The notes: generated by a model not told the origin, from the letters alone. A DNA stretch of 64,000 bases from Brienomyrus brachyistius (GCF_023856365.1 NC_064551.1:1568501-1632500), one strand, 5' to 3'; positions 1 through 12,235 are shown, counted from the stretch's first letter. Numbers and translations: made by a program.

Positions 1-21
1 AACTTCGATTTCGTAATAATT

Positions 22-527
22 CACACTGGGAGCTGTCCGTAGGCTGCAGCTCTGCCCATTGCGAGCACCCTGAATTACATATCTCACACTGGGAGCTGTC
101 CGTAGGCTGCAGCCCTGCCCATTGCGAGCACCCTGAATTACATATCTCACACTGGGAGCTGTCCGTAGGCTGCAGCCCTGCCCATTGCGAGCACCCTGAA
201 TTACATATCTCACACTGGGAGCTGTCCGTAGGCTGCAGCCCTGCCCATTGCGAGCACCCTGAATTACATATCTCACACTGGGAGCTGTCCGTAGGCTGCA
301 GCCCTGCCCATTGCGAGCACCCTGAATTACATATCTCACACTGGGAGCTGTCCGTAGGCTGCAGCCCTGCCCATTGCGAGCACCCTGAATTACATATCTC
401 ACACTGGGAGCTGTCCGTAGGCTGCAGCCCTGCCCATTGCGAGCACCCTGAATTACATATCTCACACTGGGAGCTGTCCGTAGGCTGCAGCTCTGCCAAT
501 TCAGGATTGCAAGCATCCTGAATTACT
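22..527. repeat. Minisatellite, 63-bp unit, 8 copies
   Basis: Eight head-to-tail units start at 22, 85, 148, 211, 274, 337, 400 and 463, each opening with CACACTGGGAGCTGTCCGTA. Internal units are almost identical, which suggests recent expansion or homogenisation. The last unit is diverged and carries an insertion (CCAATTCAGGATTG). No coding role is apparent. Confidence 0.97.
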
Positions 528-1373
528 TATTTATTTTAAAAGTTCATAAAACTTGAAAATAATCCTTGAAGAGGTCTTGGTACACCAGTGTGTACTGCCA
601 CCTAGAGGCTGTCCCAGGCAGAGCAGGGGACACCCTGGATGGGACGCCAGACCATGACAGCAGCAAACAAGTCCTGTATAATGATCATACATTATATCAA
701 GTGATCATATTGTACTGTATTTTTTTATACCAGTTACCCATAATGCCGTGCTGCTTGGATGTCAGCACTGTTTCCTGCTGCTGCTCTTTACAGAATAAAA
801 ATTGGTAAAATAACACCAATAAATTCAAACTCCTGCTGTCACTCACTAACCTCAGACTGCGGTTCAGTGCACAAACACCACTGCACACTGCACTTCAATG
901 TACATCGATGCACTGCACGTCAAACATAGGCACACTGTATATCTTCTATATATTCTATATATTCTGTCTCATACACTGAGCTCCATGCATGACCCCTGAA
1001 AGGGGACACGCTTTCGCACACAGAAGGGACTTTTGAAAGTTTTTCTGAAGTTCATTTAGCATTTGCGCCGATGCGGATGTAATGTAATCTGATATGGATG
1101 TGGATGTATCTGCAAGTCTGTGTAATAATTACCAGCAGATGGCGATCTGATGTTTTAAAATTCCAGACAGATGGCGCTCCTGTTGCGTTTGTGAGCATGG
1201 ATTTCTTCAAAATGTCATTTTTTTCATTTTTCATTACGTTTATTACTAAAATGGCATTGTCTTGACTAAGACCATGATACATTCACTCATACTTTGCCCA
1301 TTAAATTGTTCAGTTTTAATGGAATGTAATTGCTTTTCCAAAAAAAGGATGGGCAAGGAGATGACTGTGGCCT
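528..1373. other. Unique DNA, no gene seen
   Basis: A spacer between two minisatellites. It has a short TCTATATAT-rich patch near 945-965 and CTCF-like motifs at 1132-1145 and about 1162-1176. Open frames are short and lack splice or start support. Confidence 0.5.
1132..1145 (+). promoter_or_regulatory. CTCF-like motif
   Basis: CCAGCAGATGGCGA fits the vertebrate CTCF core (CCASNAG-R-KGGC) in forward orientation. A weaker relative, CCAGACAGATGGCGCTCC, lies about 30 bp downstream. This is a motif match by eye only. Confidence 0.3.
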
Positions 1374-2478
1374 GGCAGACTGGCGCTGTTCGCTTGCGGC
1401 GTTGTGTCGGTCTCAGCCCTACCCGGTCTCCGTGCCCCCATTCTTTGGCAGACTGGCGCTGTTTGCTGGTGGCGTTGTGTCGGTCTCAGCCCTACCCGGT
1501 CTCCGTGCCCCCATTCTTTGGCAGACTGGCGCTGTTTGCTTGCGGCGTTGTGTCGGTCTCAGCCCTACCCGGTCTCCATGCCCCCATTCTTTGGCAGACT
1601 GGCGCTGTTCGCTTGCGGCGTTGTGTCGGTCTCAGCCCTACCCGGTCTCCGTGCCCCCATTCTTTGGCAGACTGGCGCTGTTCGCTTGCGGCGTTGTGTC
1701 GGTCTCAGCCCTACCCGGTCTCCGTGCCCCCATTCTTTGGCAGACTGGCGCTGTTTGCTTGCGGCGTTGTGTCGGTCTCAGCCCTACCCGGTCTCCATGC
1801 CCCCATTCTTTGGCAGACTGGCGCTGTTCGCTTGCGGCGTTGTGTCGGTCTCAGCCCTACCCGCTCTCCGTGCCCCCATTGTTTGGCAGACTGGCGCTGT
1901 TTGCTTGCGGCGTTGTGTCGGTCTCAGCCCTACCCGGTCTCCATGCCCCCATTCTTTGGCAGACTGGCGCTGTTCGCTTGCGGGGTTGTGTCGGTCTCAG
2001 CCCTACCCGGTCTCCATGCCCCCATTCTTTGGCAGACTGGCGCTGTTTGCTTGCGGGGTTGTGTCGGTCTCAGCCCTACCCGGTCTCCGTGCCCCCATTC
2101 TTTGGCAGACTGGCGCTGTTTGCTTGCGGCGTTGTGTCGGTCTCAGCCCTACCCGGTCTCCCTGCCCCCATTCTTTGGCAGACTGGCGCTGTTTGCTTGC
2201 GGGGTTGTGTCGGTCTCAGCCCTACCCGGTCTCCGTGCCCCCATTCTTTGGCAGACTGGCGCTGTTTGCTTGTGGCGTTGTGTCGGTCTCAGCCCTACCC
2301 GGTCTCCCTGCCCCCATTCTTTGGCAGACTGGCGCTGTTTGCTTGCGGGGTTGTGTCGGTCTCAGCCCTACCCGGTCTCCGTGCCCCCATTCTTTGGCAG
2401 ACTGGCGCTGTTTGCTTGTGGCGTTGTGTCGGTCTCAGCCCTACCCGGTCTCCGTGCCCCCATTCTTTGGCAGACTGG
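1374..2478. repeat. Minisatellite, 73-bp unit, 15 copies
   Basis: Fifteen full units plus 10 bases, each beginning GGCAGACTGGCGCTGTT and containing GTCGGTCTCAGCCCTACCCG. Copies differ at a few sites (TTCGC/TTTGC, GCGGCG/GCGGGG, CTCCGTG/CTCCATG/CTCCCTG). Because 73 is 1 modulo 3 and the unit has no forward stop, all three forward frames stay open for about 390-450 codons. That openness is a property of the repeat and is not evidence of a protein. Confidence 0.97.
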
Positions 2479-3248
2479 TGTGTCAGCTATTTGCTGTGTG
2501 TCCTTCACGAAAGGAACATCATTACATCAGGTACACATCCGAGCTGAAATATGGTCTGTGTGTCTGATTCATGACCTTATAACCAGCTTGTGGACGTTGT
2601 CATGGCCTGCACGTGAATCCTGACCTTGCTTACAGGCCGTGACACCGTGTGTGCAGCCAGCGATCTGCTGGCGTAAATCTACACACTAATTTACAGCCAT
2701 GAATGCCGTTAACAGCTAGGGCCATTTCCTCGTATTCTAAAATCTCGCTGTGTGGTCTTGGGAGGGGGGTGGGGGGTTTGGCAGCCAGTATGTTGTCTTC
2801 TGGCTTTACTGCTGTCCCTCTTCCATGCTTCATGCACCAAACTGTGTAAATGACATAGCTGAACTCCGTGACCAGTTTGTGGGGTGTCTACCTGGCATAT
2901 GTGCTGAGTGATGGCTTTGATGATCCTGAGGAGCATTGTGGAGAAACCAGGAGCAGAAGAGTGAAGCATGGTGTCCCCTACGTGGAGTGCAGGGTCTGGA
3001 ACCCCACTCTGCCATCAGGGTGGCCCATGGAATCCCCAGCTGACTGCAGTGTGTAGAAGTGAACCGTGATGGAGCAGCTGAGATGGCCTCAGCCCACCGG
3101 GCCTCACGGCGCCGCGGATGGAGTCCGCCGAGAGGCACTGCTGCACAGGCTCGGGGAAGCGGGTGGCTGCCAGACGCGCTGATCTGGAGGGGGCATGTGA
3201 CAGTGTGACAGCCCCCTCCCGCCGAGTCACCATGCATGTCTTCCGCTC
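2479..3248. other. Unique DNA, no gene seen
   Basis: Moderately GC-rich, with a CpG-containing patch at 3100-3200. It ends at a 16-base G run (3249-3264). Overlapping open frames on both strands have no recognisable domain. Confidence 0.45.
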
Positions 3249-3264
3249 GGGGGGGGGGGGGGGG
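3249..3264. repeat. Poly(G) tract, 16 bases
   Basis: An uninterrupted G run, one of about a dozen G or C homopolymer tracts in the window. Confidence 0.95.
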
Positions 3265-3392
3265 TGGCTTATGAGAAGAGCTGGGAGGGAAAAATCGGGG
3301 ACATTTTTGAAAAAAAAGCATGACTCTGACTCAGTGCACACAGTCTGTGCGTGTCGGTAAGGAGGATCACACACATGGCACTGTAGGGCAGC

Positions 3393-3396
<4 letters not shown>

Positions 3397-3465
<69 letters not shown>
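3397..3465. repeat. (GT)n microsatellite
   Basis: About 34 uninterrupted GT dinucleotides. Reverse-strand frames through it read as Thr-His repeats and are artefacts. Confidence 0.98.
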
Positions 3466-3466
<1 letters not shown>

Positions 3467-4160
3467 CTGTACGCCATGCTCTGTGCTCACGAGGGCAGCT
3501 GCCAAGCCCTCCCGACTCGTCCTGGTGTTCCTTCGCTTGGCCCATGAATATGTTAACACCCAGAGGCCCCCGCTCATCCGCGAGATGCTTAATTGACTGT
3601 CCTTTAACGAGCGCTTCCTCTCCACCCCCCACCCCCCCCGTCGGGCGCCAATCTGCAGCCTCCCGTTAATTATGCATGGCTGAGTCCTTGAGTGCCCCGT
3701 CTGCAGCTTATTTTGGAGAGGCTAGCGCTGTCGCTTTGATTCGCTCCATCGTTTCCGCCTGCCGTCCGTAACTTTGCTTCCCCTTTGATGTTAGTTTGCT
3801 TCTTTTCTCGTGGCTCCATTTCCATAAGCACGATTGGCAGCGATGGCAGACGGGGGCCGCGCAGCATGAATGCCACGATTCTCGTCATGCACAGCGGGGC
3901 CCCGTCCACATGCGGGCCCTCAGACTGTCCCGAGGCCCAGACGGGCCCGACCGTTAGCTCAGTCATGCTGATCGGTGACTGGCTCCCAGGGCTGGCCCAG
4001 GGCACACGGCGCCATCAGCCCCATGCGAAGGCCTGCTTCCGAGGAAGGAGGCAGTCAGTGAAGCAAACGAGGAGCAGGCCCGAGATGTAGCTTCGCTACA
4101 GGGAGACTCAGGGCTGCCACACGTAATTAAACATTGGAGCAGCAGAGGGCGACAAAGAGC
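3466..4160. other. Possible conserved regulatory DNA
   Basis: Mixed-composition DNA with CpGs and short motifs typical of vertebrate regulatory sequence. Examples are a TCF/LEF-like CCTTTGATG near 3781 and a CTCF-like AGCAGCAGAGGGCGAC near 4138. A 111-codon reverse frame (3670-4005) has no recognisable domain. Calling this regulatory is inference from composition. Confidence 0.25.
4138..4153 (+). promoter_or_regulatory. CTCF-like motif
   Basis: AGCAGCAGAGGGCGAC is a good eye-match to the CTCF core in forward orientation. Binding cannot be shown from sequence. Confidence 0.3.
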
Positions 4161-6228
4161 CACTGCCTGATTAAGTTTCATTATTTTGTTCAAGGGCATA
4201 GGAATTGAAATCGTCCCACTCTTTCTAAAAAGATTTTTGAGGAGGCTTTCCTTTTTCCTGTATGATAAGCAAGTAGTGACTAGAGTTGATGACTCTATCA
4301 CTGAACAAGGCCTTGGACTCCACAACGACGCGCCCCTGCCTCCCAGGCTTTGGCCTTGGAGAGCATTTCTGTGAGAGATGAGAGATAAATGCAATGGGAG
4401 GCAACAACAGGCATTTAAGGGCATTAAAATGATCAAACACTGAAAGACACGAGGATCTTGGCAAAAGGAACCGGGAGATTTATTGGGATAAAATGGAAAT
4501 GAAATGTAAAAGTAACAGAACACAACCACACTGTGACCCCCTGACAGCTGCGTTACTGCCACAGTCTCTCTCCCACACATAGAACAGACTAATTTCCGGT
4601 TACTATCAGATAGTTACAGGTGTCTATGTGTGTGGGGGGGTGCTTATCCTCTGACTCCTCTTCTACCACCAGAGTGGAGGGTCTGGAGGTTGCAATTAAT
4701 GCTCAGTCAACCAAAATATAAAAATAAAGTGAAATATCAAGCCCCTTCGCTACTCCTTTCCACCACCAGTTAATCGCCACACCTACCTGCATTTGCATTT
4801 ATTTCTATATTTCATGCTTTTATTCCAAGAATAAAGGCAAGGCTTACATTGTACGCACGCTTGCCCAAACACACACACACACAAAAAGCTATGCTTTCTA
4901 ACTTAAGAAAGCAGATCATGATGTCAGGAGACGGGTTGCCATTCATAGTCTCTGCCACCTAAAACGCATAGCAAACCTGCTTTATAATATGAGGGTTTGT
5001 GGCCTGACATCGGCCTCCCTAGACGCCTCGACACCCGCCGTGAGTTTCACGTGTGCAAATACACACATGTGCTGGCAGGTCAAGCGATGCCGCTAGAAGC
5101 CGGAATCCCTGGGTGCAGCGGGGCGTCGTCACTGTATTAGTGACATGATGGAAAATCTGTAACCTTCGGGACGTGAACAGAGTGCAGACCCACAGATGAC
5201 AGCAGCACAACCCAATGGACAGGAAAAATAAATGATTGCAAACCAGGTGGAGTTTTCATCAGACATTGCCTTGGTTTCAATAGGTCCTAACATATATAGT
5301 TTATAAATCATAGTTCATTCATGAGAGTAGCTTTAAGCCAATACATACATAGGGCGCCAGGAGTCTGGAGCAGATAGCTTAAATAAATGAAAATCTGAAA
5401 TCGCAGTATATCTCGGAGCTGAGAGGGAAGCTGGAATGAGCCAGCAGTGGGTATGGAGCAGGACGCAGACCAGCTCCCTCTCAGTAGACATGTGCAGTAA
5501 GACATGGGCCAGAAAGTCCCCCCATAACTGCAGAACAAAGGACTCTGCCGGCGTCTCTGTGAAGCAGTGCGGGTGCAATCTGTTCCTGGACAGGAAAAGA
5601 GAGGAGAGGGTCAGGACCCCACGACAATACAGTGAAGCGAAAGGAAAACTGGGAAAACACTCCTTTGGATGGATCGAAAAGGCATGGAAAAGACATTTTT
5701 GTTTTAATTCAAAGGTGCAAAAGTGATATTAATGTATTACTGATAAACATGTCTTCCGGAAATATCCCCTCAAATCTCCTGAACCCACAGAGCTGAGCGT
5801 ACTGAAGTGCTGCTTTTCCCAGGCAGGATCAGCATGGATTCGTTATTTGAGGCATTTGTAGGCGTGGAGCTGATGATCAATCGCCATGGCAACGCGTGAG
5901 CTCACCCTAATCCAGCCACGTGCCATGGCTCCGCCTCCCGCCATCTCACGGCGAGTACGGCGCATGTGTGAGTGTTGGACTGCGTCCACGTGGATGCGCG
6001 GACGCGCCTGCCAGTTTCTGCATGTATGTCAGCGTGTGAGTCTGTGCGTCTGGCTTTATTCAATCAAGGGAGCGAGACTTAGAGAGCTAATGAGGTCTGC
6101 ATGCAGCATGTCATACTGTATGTGACAGGAAACGGGACAAAATAACAAAAAACAAAAAGCCAAAAATCGGATTGAATGGCTTAAATATCCAGGCTATTTC
6201 ACTGTAGAAGAAACACAGATGAATTTAT
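4161..6228. other. Unique DNA, no gene seen
   Basis: Contains a short CA run (about 4869-4882) and a mildly CpG-rich patch at 5880-6010. No exon with convincing splice sites, no RNA gene and no recognisable transposon was found. Confidence 0.45.
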
Positions 6229-7281
6229 ACAGGCACACAGTCACATACAGGCACACAGTCACATACAGGCACACAGTCATATACAGGCACACACAGTCAC
6301 ATACAGGCACACAGTCATATGCAGGCACACACAGTCATATACAGGCACACAGTCATATACAGGCACACAGTCACATACAGGCACACAGTCACATACAGGC
6401 ACACAGTCATATACAGGCACACAGTCATATGCAGGCACACACAGTCATATACAGGCACACAGTCATATACAGGCACACACAGTCATATACAGGCGCACAG
6501 TCATATACAGGCACACACAGTCATATGCAGGCACACTGTCATATGCAGGCACACAGTCATATACAGGCACACAGTCATATACAGGCACACAGTCATTTGC
6601 AGGCACACAGTCATATACAGGCACACACAGTCATATACAGGCACACAGTCATATACAGGCACACACAGTCATATACAGGCACACAGTCACATACAGGCAT
6701 ACACAGTCACATACAGGCACACAGTCACATACAGGCACACAGTCACATGCAGGCACACAGTCATATGCAGGCACACAGTCATATGCAGGCACACAGTCAT
6801 ATACAGGCACACAGTCATATACAGGCACACACAGTCATATGCAGGCACACACAGTCATATACAGGCACACAGTCATATACAGGCACACAGTCATATACAG
6901 ACACACACAGTCATATACAGGCACACAGTCATATACAGGCACACAGTCATATGCAGGCACACAGTCATATACAGGCACACAGTCATATACAGGCATACAG
7001 TCATATACAGACACACACAGTCATATACAGACACACACAGTCATATACAGGCACACACAGTCATATACAGGCACACAGTCATATACAGGCACACACAGTC
7101 ATATACAGGCACACAGTCATATGCAGGCACACACAGTCATATACAGGCACACAGTCATATACAGGCATACAGTCATATACAGGCACACACAGTCATATAC
7201 AGGCACACACAGTCATATACAGACGCACACAGTCATATACAGGCACACACAGTCATATACAGGCACACAGTCATATACAGA
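6229..7281. repeat. Minisatellite of mixed 18- and 20-bp units
   Basis: Roughly 55 units of ACAGGCACACAGTCATAT (18 bp), interspersed with a variant carrying one extra CA (20 bp). Point variants occur (ACAGAC, ATGCAG, CACATA). The 20-bp units shift frame, so all three forward frames read as His/Ser/Gln- or Tyr/Arg/His-rich repeats (to 366 codons). These are tandem-repeat artefacts. The right edge runs directly into an interspersed-repeat copy. Confidence 0.97.
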
Positions 7282-7283
7282 CA

Positions 7284-7436
7284 TTTTTGGCACTTTTGGC
7301 AATTTTAGTTTTTGATTGATGTAACAGATTTTTATAAAATTTAATTTTCCGTTATGGGGACTGAAAAAAATGCAACCTACAGTCAAAATGACAGGTTTTT
7401 ATCAAATATGGGGACATTTGTAATAACTCATAACTC
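7284..7436 (-). repeat. Interspersed repeat family R1, copy A
   Basis: Shares an ordered set of segments with 52757-53012: TTTTTGATTG, AACAGATTTTTA, GGGACTGAAAAAA, CAGGTTTTTATC, GGGGACATTTG. It is the same unclassified dispersed element as the copies near 26.2/28.1 kb and 54.3 kb, in reverse orientation relative to those. It has no coding capacity. Confidence 0.75.
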
Positions 7437-8319
7437 ACAAACACACAAACACACGCACACACACTGCCAGGGTGACAATGTGCATTTCAGTGCTGTTTTA
7501 AATGTCACCTCACTGTATGTTGTGGTTTTGCAGGCTTGGGGGAGCAGTGCTGATTGGCTTTGGTCAGTAAAGCCCCATTCATTTTCTCAGTGTTGAATCC
7601 CTTGTTTAATTCAGAAGGTTGTGGTTTATTTTCCCTGTCGTTTCATTCCACATCCTCTTTACAGATTCCAGCAGTTAAGACTATGTCAGTAGCTACAAAT
7701 GTCTTAAATAAAGAAATTGCAGAGATCGTATAGAGAGGAAATGGTGTAGTGAAACACTGTCTTGATCATAAAACAGTTGCATTCTTGGTTGATAAAAAGC
7801 TATTTCCACAATTTCTACATTATTTTCACAATGATTATAATAAATAGATTGATTGGTTCTTTCAATTAATAATTCATCTGAATTATGGGTTCAGTGACAC
7901 ATATGGTACCAATTGTCTGCTTAATGTAGGGCTGCTTATTAAAATGTTTACTTCACCTGCAGGGGTTTGGAAACACAAACAATGGGGAATATGATGTTCC
8001 TGGCCAATGATTAGCGATCAGTGCAAGTCAGGGGCAATATTATTAGATTATCTTTGGAGTATAATTAGAAGAGTGAATGTGATTGGACGAGCTGCTGGAA
8101 TTTAGAACAATGGAGAGCATCACAGGTGAATATGATTTGAGTAACTGCTGATTCAGAGGCCAATGGCTATTTTGAATTTGAATTTAATGGCTAATTAAAA
8201 CACATCCCATAATTATTGACTTGTGAACTGAATTCTGAAGGTACCTTCTTAGGCACCAATGGCTGCGATGTTGCCATGACATTCAGCCGTTCTCCTCCAC
8301 CGCACATAGCAGCAAAAAC
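7437..8319. other. AT-rich unique DNA, no gene seen
   Basis: Opens with a short CACA patch (7440-7465). The rest is AT-rich with several ATTA/TAAT cores (for example TTCAATTAATAATTCATC near 7860). It could be regulatory, but nothing decisive is visible. Confidence 0.4.
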
Positions 8320-8862
8320 AACATGATTGACACAGACTGAAATTAATTTGACTATGATTGGCATATGCTGATGGCGACGTCACTGTGATTGACATCCTCA
8401 GAAATCAATTTAACTGTGGCTGACAGACTTAAATACATTTTATTGTGACTGAAATACTCAAAAATCCATTTTACAGTGACGTAGACTTGCATCAGTTTTA
8501 ATGTGACTGACATACTCAGTAATCCAGTTTTACAGTAGTTTATGTATACTTAAATCCACTTTATTGTGAATGACATACTCATAAATCCATTTTACTGTGG
8601 TTGATGTATACTTAAATCCATTTTAGTGTGATTGACATACCCAGAAATCCATTTTCCTGTGGTTGATGTAGACAAATCCATTTTAGTGTGACTGATATAC
8701 TCAGAAATCCGTTTTCCTGTGGTTGATTTAGACTTAAATCCATTTCAGTGTAATCGACATACTCAGAAATCCATTTTACTGTGGTTGATGCACACAGCAA
8801 TCCTCTTAACTATGACTGACACTGAAATCCATTTTTCTGTGCTCGTATATTGAACTTTGCTG
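8320..8862. repeat. Old diverged minisatellite, about 62-bp period
   Basis: Eight or so decayed units built from AAATCCATTTTA-CTGTGGTTGATGTA and GTGTGATTGACATACTCAG blocks. The CATACTCAG-like element recurs at about 8393, 8452, 8511, 8573, 8635, 8696 and 8759. Strong divergence indicates greater age than the other arrays. Confidence 0.85.
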
Positions 8863-9624
8863 TGATTAACAATGCTTGGAGGGACAGACCCTAATAGTGA
8901 TTGATTTGAGTTAAGTCCAGTAACAATCTATTTGAAACCCCAGAAAATCATGTGAAAATAAATATGCAAATATACTGCTTAAGTGCTAAATATACTTACA
9001 GTGCCAAGGCAGATGTGCCTTTATTGCTGTAATACGCCGCTGCTCTTTGGTGCTCTCTGATGTCTTGGATTGATTGTGTTGGAGAAGCTTCCTCACTGGG
9101 CATGTGGCTTCTGCAGAATGATCGCTCACTCATAATGAAAACGCAATAGACCCATCAGTAGCACACTGCTCCAGTGCGCTCATGGCATACATATGACGTG
9201 TTTCATATGCATTTTTTGTAGATCACTTCTTTGTTTTGTTAAAAAGTAATAAAACTTACATCAAAAAGAAAATGAAATCTGAAAAACACAGGCGTGATGG
9301 GAATGACCTCACAAGCAGATTGTCTTTTTCTGTAAACGCTTAATTTGTTTTTCTCAAAGGGAAAAAAAAAGTTTTGGTGGTCTGGTTTCTGGCAATAAAG
9401 GAAGAGTCAAAAGCGGCTGTAAAAGATCACTGCTTACAGACACTGAGGAGGAAAACTTCAGATTTATGGAACGTTACAGAATCACCTCATGTAATAGTTT
9501 AGAATTCACCTGCAGATTTTTATTAATTATATTATAATTTGTACCTTTAAAAGAAATCATATATAACTAGTGTGTGAAGTTGCAATACAGTAAAATTACA
9601 GTGTCAGAAAGTACTATGCAATAA
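8863..9624. other. Unique DNA, no gene seen
   Basis: AT-rich sequence with no supported exon, RNA gene or transposon. Confidence 0.4.
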
Positions 9625-9965
9625 CAGTACTTAAGTGCTTCACGATGCTGTAACAGTACTAAAGTGCTTCACTATGCAGTGACAGTACTAAAGTGCTTCA
9701 CTGTGCAGTGACAGTACTAAAGCGCTTCACAATGCAGTCACAGTACTAAAGTGCTTCACGATGCAGTCACAGTACTAAAGCGCTTCACAATGCAGTCACA
9801 GTACTAAAGTGCTTCACTATGCAGTCACAGTACTAAAACGCTTCACAATGCAGTCACAGTACTAAAGTGTTTCACAATGCAGTCACAGTACTAAAGCGCT
9901 TCACGATGCAGTGACAGTACTAAAGCGCTTCACGATGCAGTGACAGCACTAAAGTGCTTTACTTA
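9625..9965. repeat. Minisatellite, 29-bp unit, about 12 copies
   Basis: Units read CAGTACTAAAGTGCTTCACT plus ATGCAGTGA, with R/Y variation at several positions (AAGCGC/AAGTGC, CAATGC/CGATGC). No coding role is apparent. Confidence 0.95.
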
Positions 9966-12113
9966 ATACATTACACATCGTCTAAAAACGTCATGCAGAA
10001 ATACACAGATCCTAAAAACATTACACTTCTTCCTGACAAACACTGCAAGTCTCTGAAAGCACCAACAGGAACTAAATGTACAGTACAAATCATGAGTGAA
10101 AGTTACCATCATGTGACATTTTCAGAGGAGTGCCGGCTGTGCTGCTTGGCTGTCAAGGTGAATTAGATGGTGTGGAAGTGGGTGGCGACCACCTCATGAA
10201 CATCACCTCGATGCTAATGTCTACAGACCTCCTCCTCTGAGCAAAGTTTGCACTGGATCCCATCTATTCCTTTTCATATTCTTGGATTATATTGCGCCTT
10301 TCCATTAACCACATCAAGACATAAATGGTTGCTCAGTTATTCCGGACCTGCCCTGTAGGGTATGATGTGGCCCAGGTCCTGCCTGGAGTCACACCAGTAG
10401 TCAGGAAGTCAGACAGTGCCAAGATGTATGGCATATGGCCCACAATGCACTTCTGCATCACCACATCATAGGCTCCCCAGCTGCGGCTGCCCCCTTGCCG
10501 TCTTGCATCCTGTTTAAAACTGAATGTCCTGAAAGACACAAACCTTTCCCAGCCCACGTACTGCTGCGCCAGTCTATCTCAGACGCGCAGAAGTAATTGG
10601 ATAGGATTGTAATGTGTGCATAAGTCTTTAAGCACACAGAGATATTAATCAACAATGTACAGATGCACAGATGGCTGCCACGACTTCAGAACTGCTCCTC
10701 GGAACATGGGAGCTATAAACAAGGTCAGATGCCGTCAAAACAGCCCTGTGATAAAGAAGCTGCTGCTCCGCGTCCTGCCCTCTGCTCCAGCCAAACCTCA
10801 CCCTCCATAAACCTTCTGTGATTGATTTTTATTTTCATTCAAGGCCCTTGGCCTCTCAATATTTTCATCTAAAAGATGACACATCTATTTGGCATCTCAT
10901 CACCCCCCCCCCCCTTCAACCCCAGACTCTCCCCCTTATACCACAGTCTCTAAATAATATCTGGACATCATATTCCAAGTTCAGCAGGAAATCCATCCAG
11001 GTCATAAGCCTGAACAAGGTCTGAGCTGTGCTGAGTGGTGCCATTTCTGTGGTTCAAAGGGCAGGTAGTTCCGCTGCCCCCCAGGTGCCACTGCTGAAAG
11101 GAAGACGATCGCCTTGTGATGTCAGTGACGGGTATGTTGATGAGAAGGACCTGCAGAGGATGGGCCGAGTCGCGGCCGTATGACCCTGTTCGCAGAAAAA
11201 CCCTCAACCCCAAAAACGACGGGAGGGCTCTCATGATGAGAAGCACGAGGAAGAGGCCCCACAGACCACAGGCGATGGGCAGCAGAGGATTCATTCTCGT
11301 TGGGCTCCTTGCTAAGAAAAGATCCTCAGGATGTAAGGGGGAAATGGCTGCTGTTTGATCCCCGTTTGCAGATGAAGGCACTTAACTGTCCTGCAGAGAA
11401 TCAGGACTCAAAATACACCTTTAGAGCGAATCGGAGTACAGGATGCAATACAACAAAAAAGTAAAACACAAGAATGAAACGTGAATAGTAACAGAAATAC
11501 AAATTATGCTAAAAATAAACAAAACACGAGCGTGTCAGTATGAAGAGAGGGGGACCCTCAGCAGCTGGGGTCGTACCAGGGTGGTTTCTGGGTAATTTTG
11601 TAGCGAATCATGTGACAGGATGCTGCTTCTCCAATCAAACAAGCTCGCCTTTCAGCCCCTTACACACATGGGCACTGAGCTACTGTTTTAAATGGGACAG
11701 CAGCAGCTCCTGAAAGACAAACTGTCACCTTTTTGAGGCAATAGCAGGAACATCATAAATTATTGTTTTGCCTTTACTGTAAAAATCATTTTTGTCAGTC
11801 TGATTTCCTCTCAGAAGCCAGCAGAAAATGGCAGGAAAATGGCTGATGTATTGAGAGAGAATATCCAAGATTATCTGTCTTTTCCTATTGGCCCCGGAAT
11901 ACATCTGTCTGGCTAAGAATGCCAAGGGGCGGGAGGGGGAAGCACACAATTCCTAGGAAAATAACACAGGCATTCATCGTTGGGAGACACACGATGACGC
12001 GATGACTGTAAACCTGCTACACATGCACGCAGAATCACAACAAGCACCGCTGATGTGAATCATTCATTATTTACTACACTCTAGATACCTTACAATATTT
12101 TGAAGACATTTTC
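9966..12113. other. Unique DNA with one weak reverse ORF
   Basis: Mostly featureless, with a 10-base C run near 10905. The only item of note is the reverse-strand frame at 10968-11381, described separately. Confidence 0.4.
10968..11297 (-). other. Weak candidate ORF with hydrophobic N-terminus
   Basis: Counting from an internal Met, the reverse frame begins MNPLLPIACGLWGLFLVLLI, a signal-peptide-like hydrophobic stretch with C/G-ending codons over the first 25 or so codons. It then becomes polar and ends at a stop at 10968. I do not recognise the protein. I see no strong splice donor within it and no upstream promoter, and no second exon can be linked. It may be chance. Confidence 0.15.
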
Positions 12114-12235
12114 ATCCATCCATCCATCCGTCCATCCATCCATCCGTCCATCCATCCATCCGTCCATCGTCTGTACCCGCTTGTTCCATTCAGGGTTGCC
12201 TGCATCCTATCCTAGGAGCTATGGGACAGGGAATA
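12114..12235 (-). mobile_element. SINE 3' tail fragment (antisense)
   Basis: A CCAT/CCGT tetranucleotide run (12116-12168) is followed by GTCTGTACCCGCTTGTTCC and CATCCTATCCTAGGAGCTATGGGACAGGG. This matches the reverse complement of the 3' third of the intact SINE at 59109-59464, in diverged form. Confidence 0.65.

Noticed and set aside
1262..2623. 453-codon forward ORF (and two others of 387-405 codons) over the 73-bp array
   Set aside because: All three frames are open because the repeat unit lacks stops. No start context, domain or selection signal favours one frame.
3015..3632. Reverse ORF with a Thr-His repeat
   Set aside because: Generated by the GT microsatellite.
6219..7319. 366-codon His/Ser/Gln-rich ORF
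   Set aside because: Product of the 18/20-bp tandem array, equally open in other frames.
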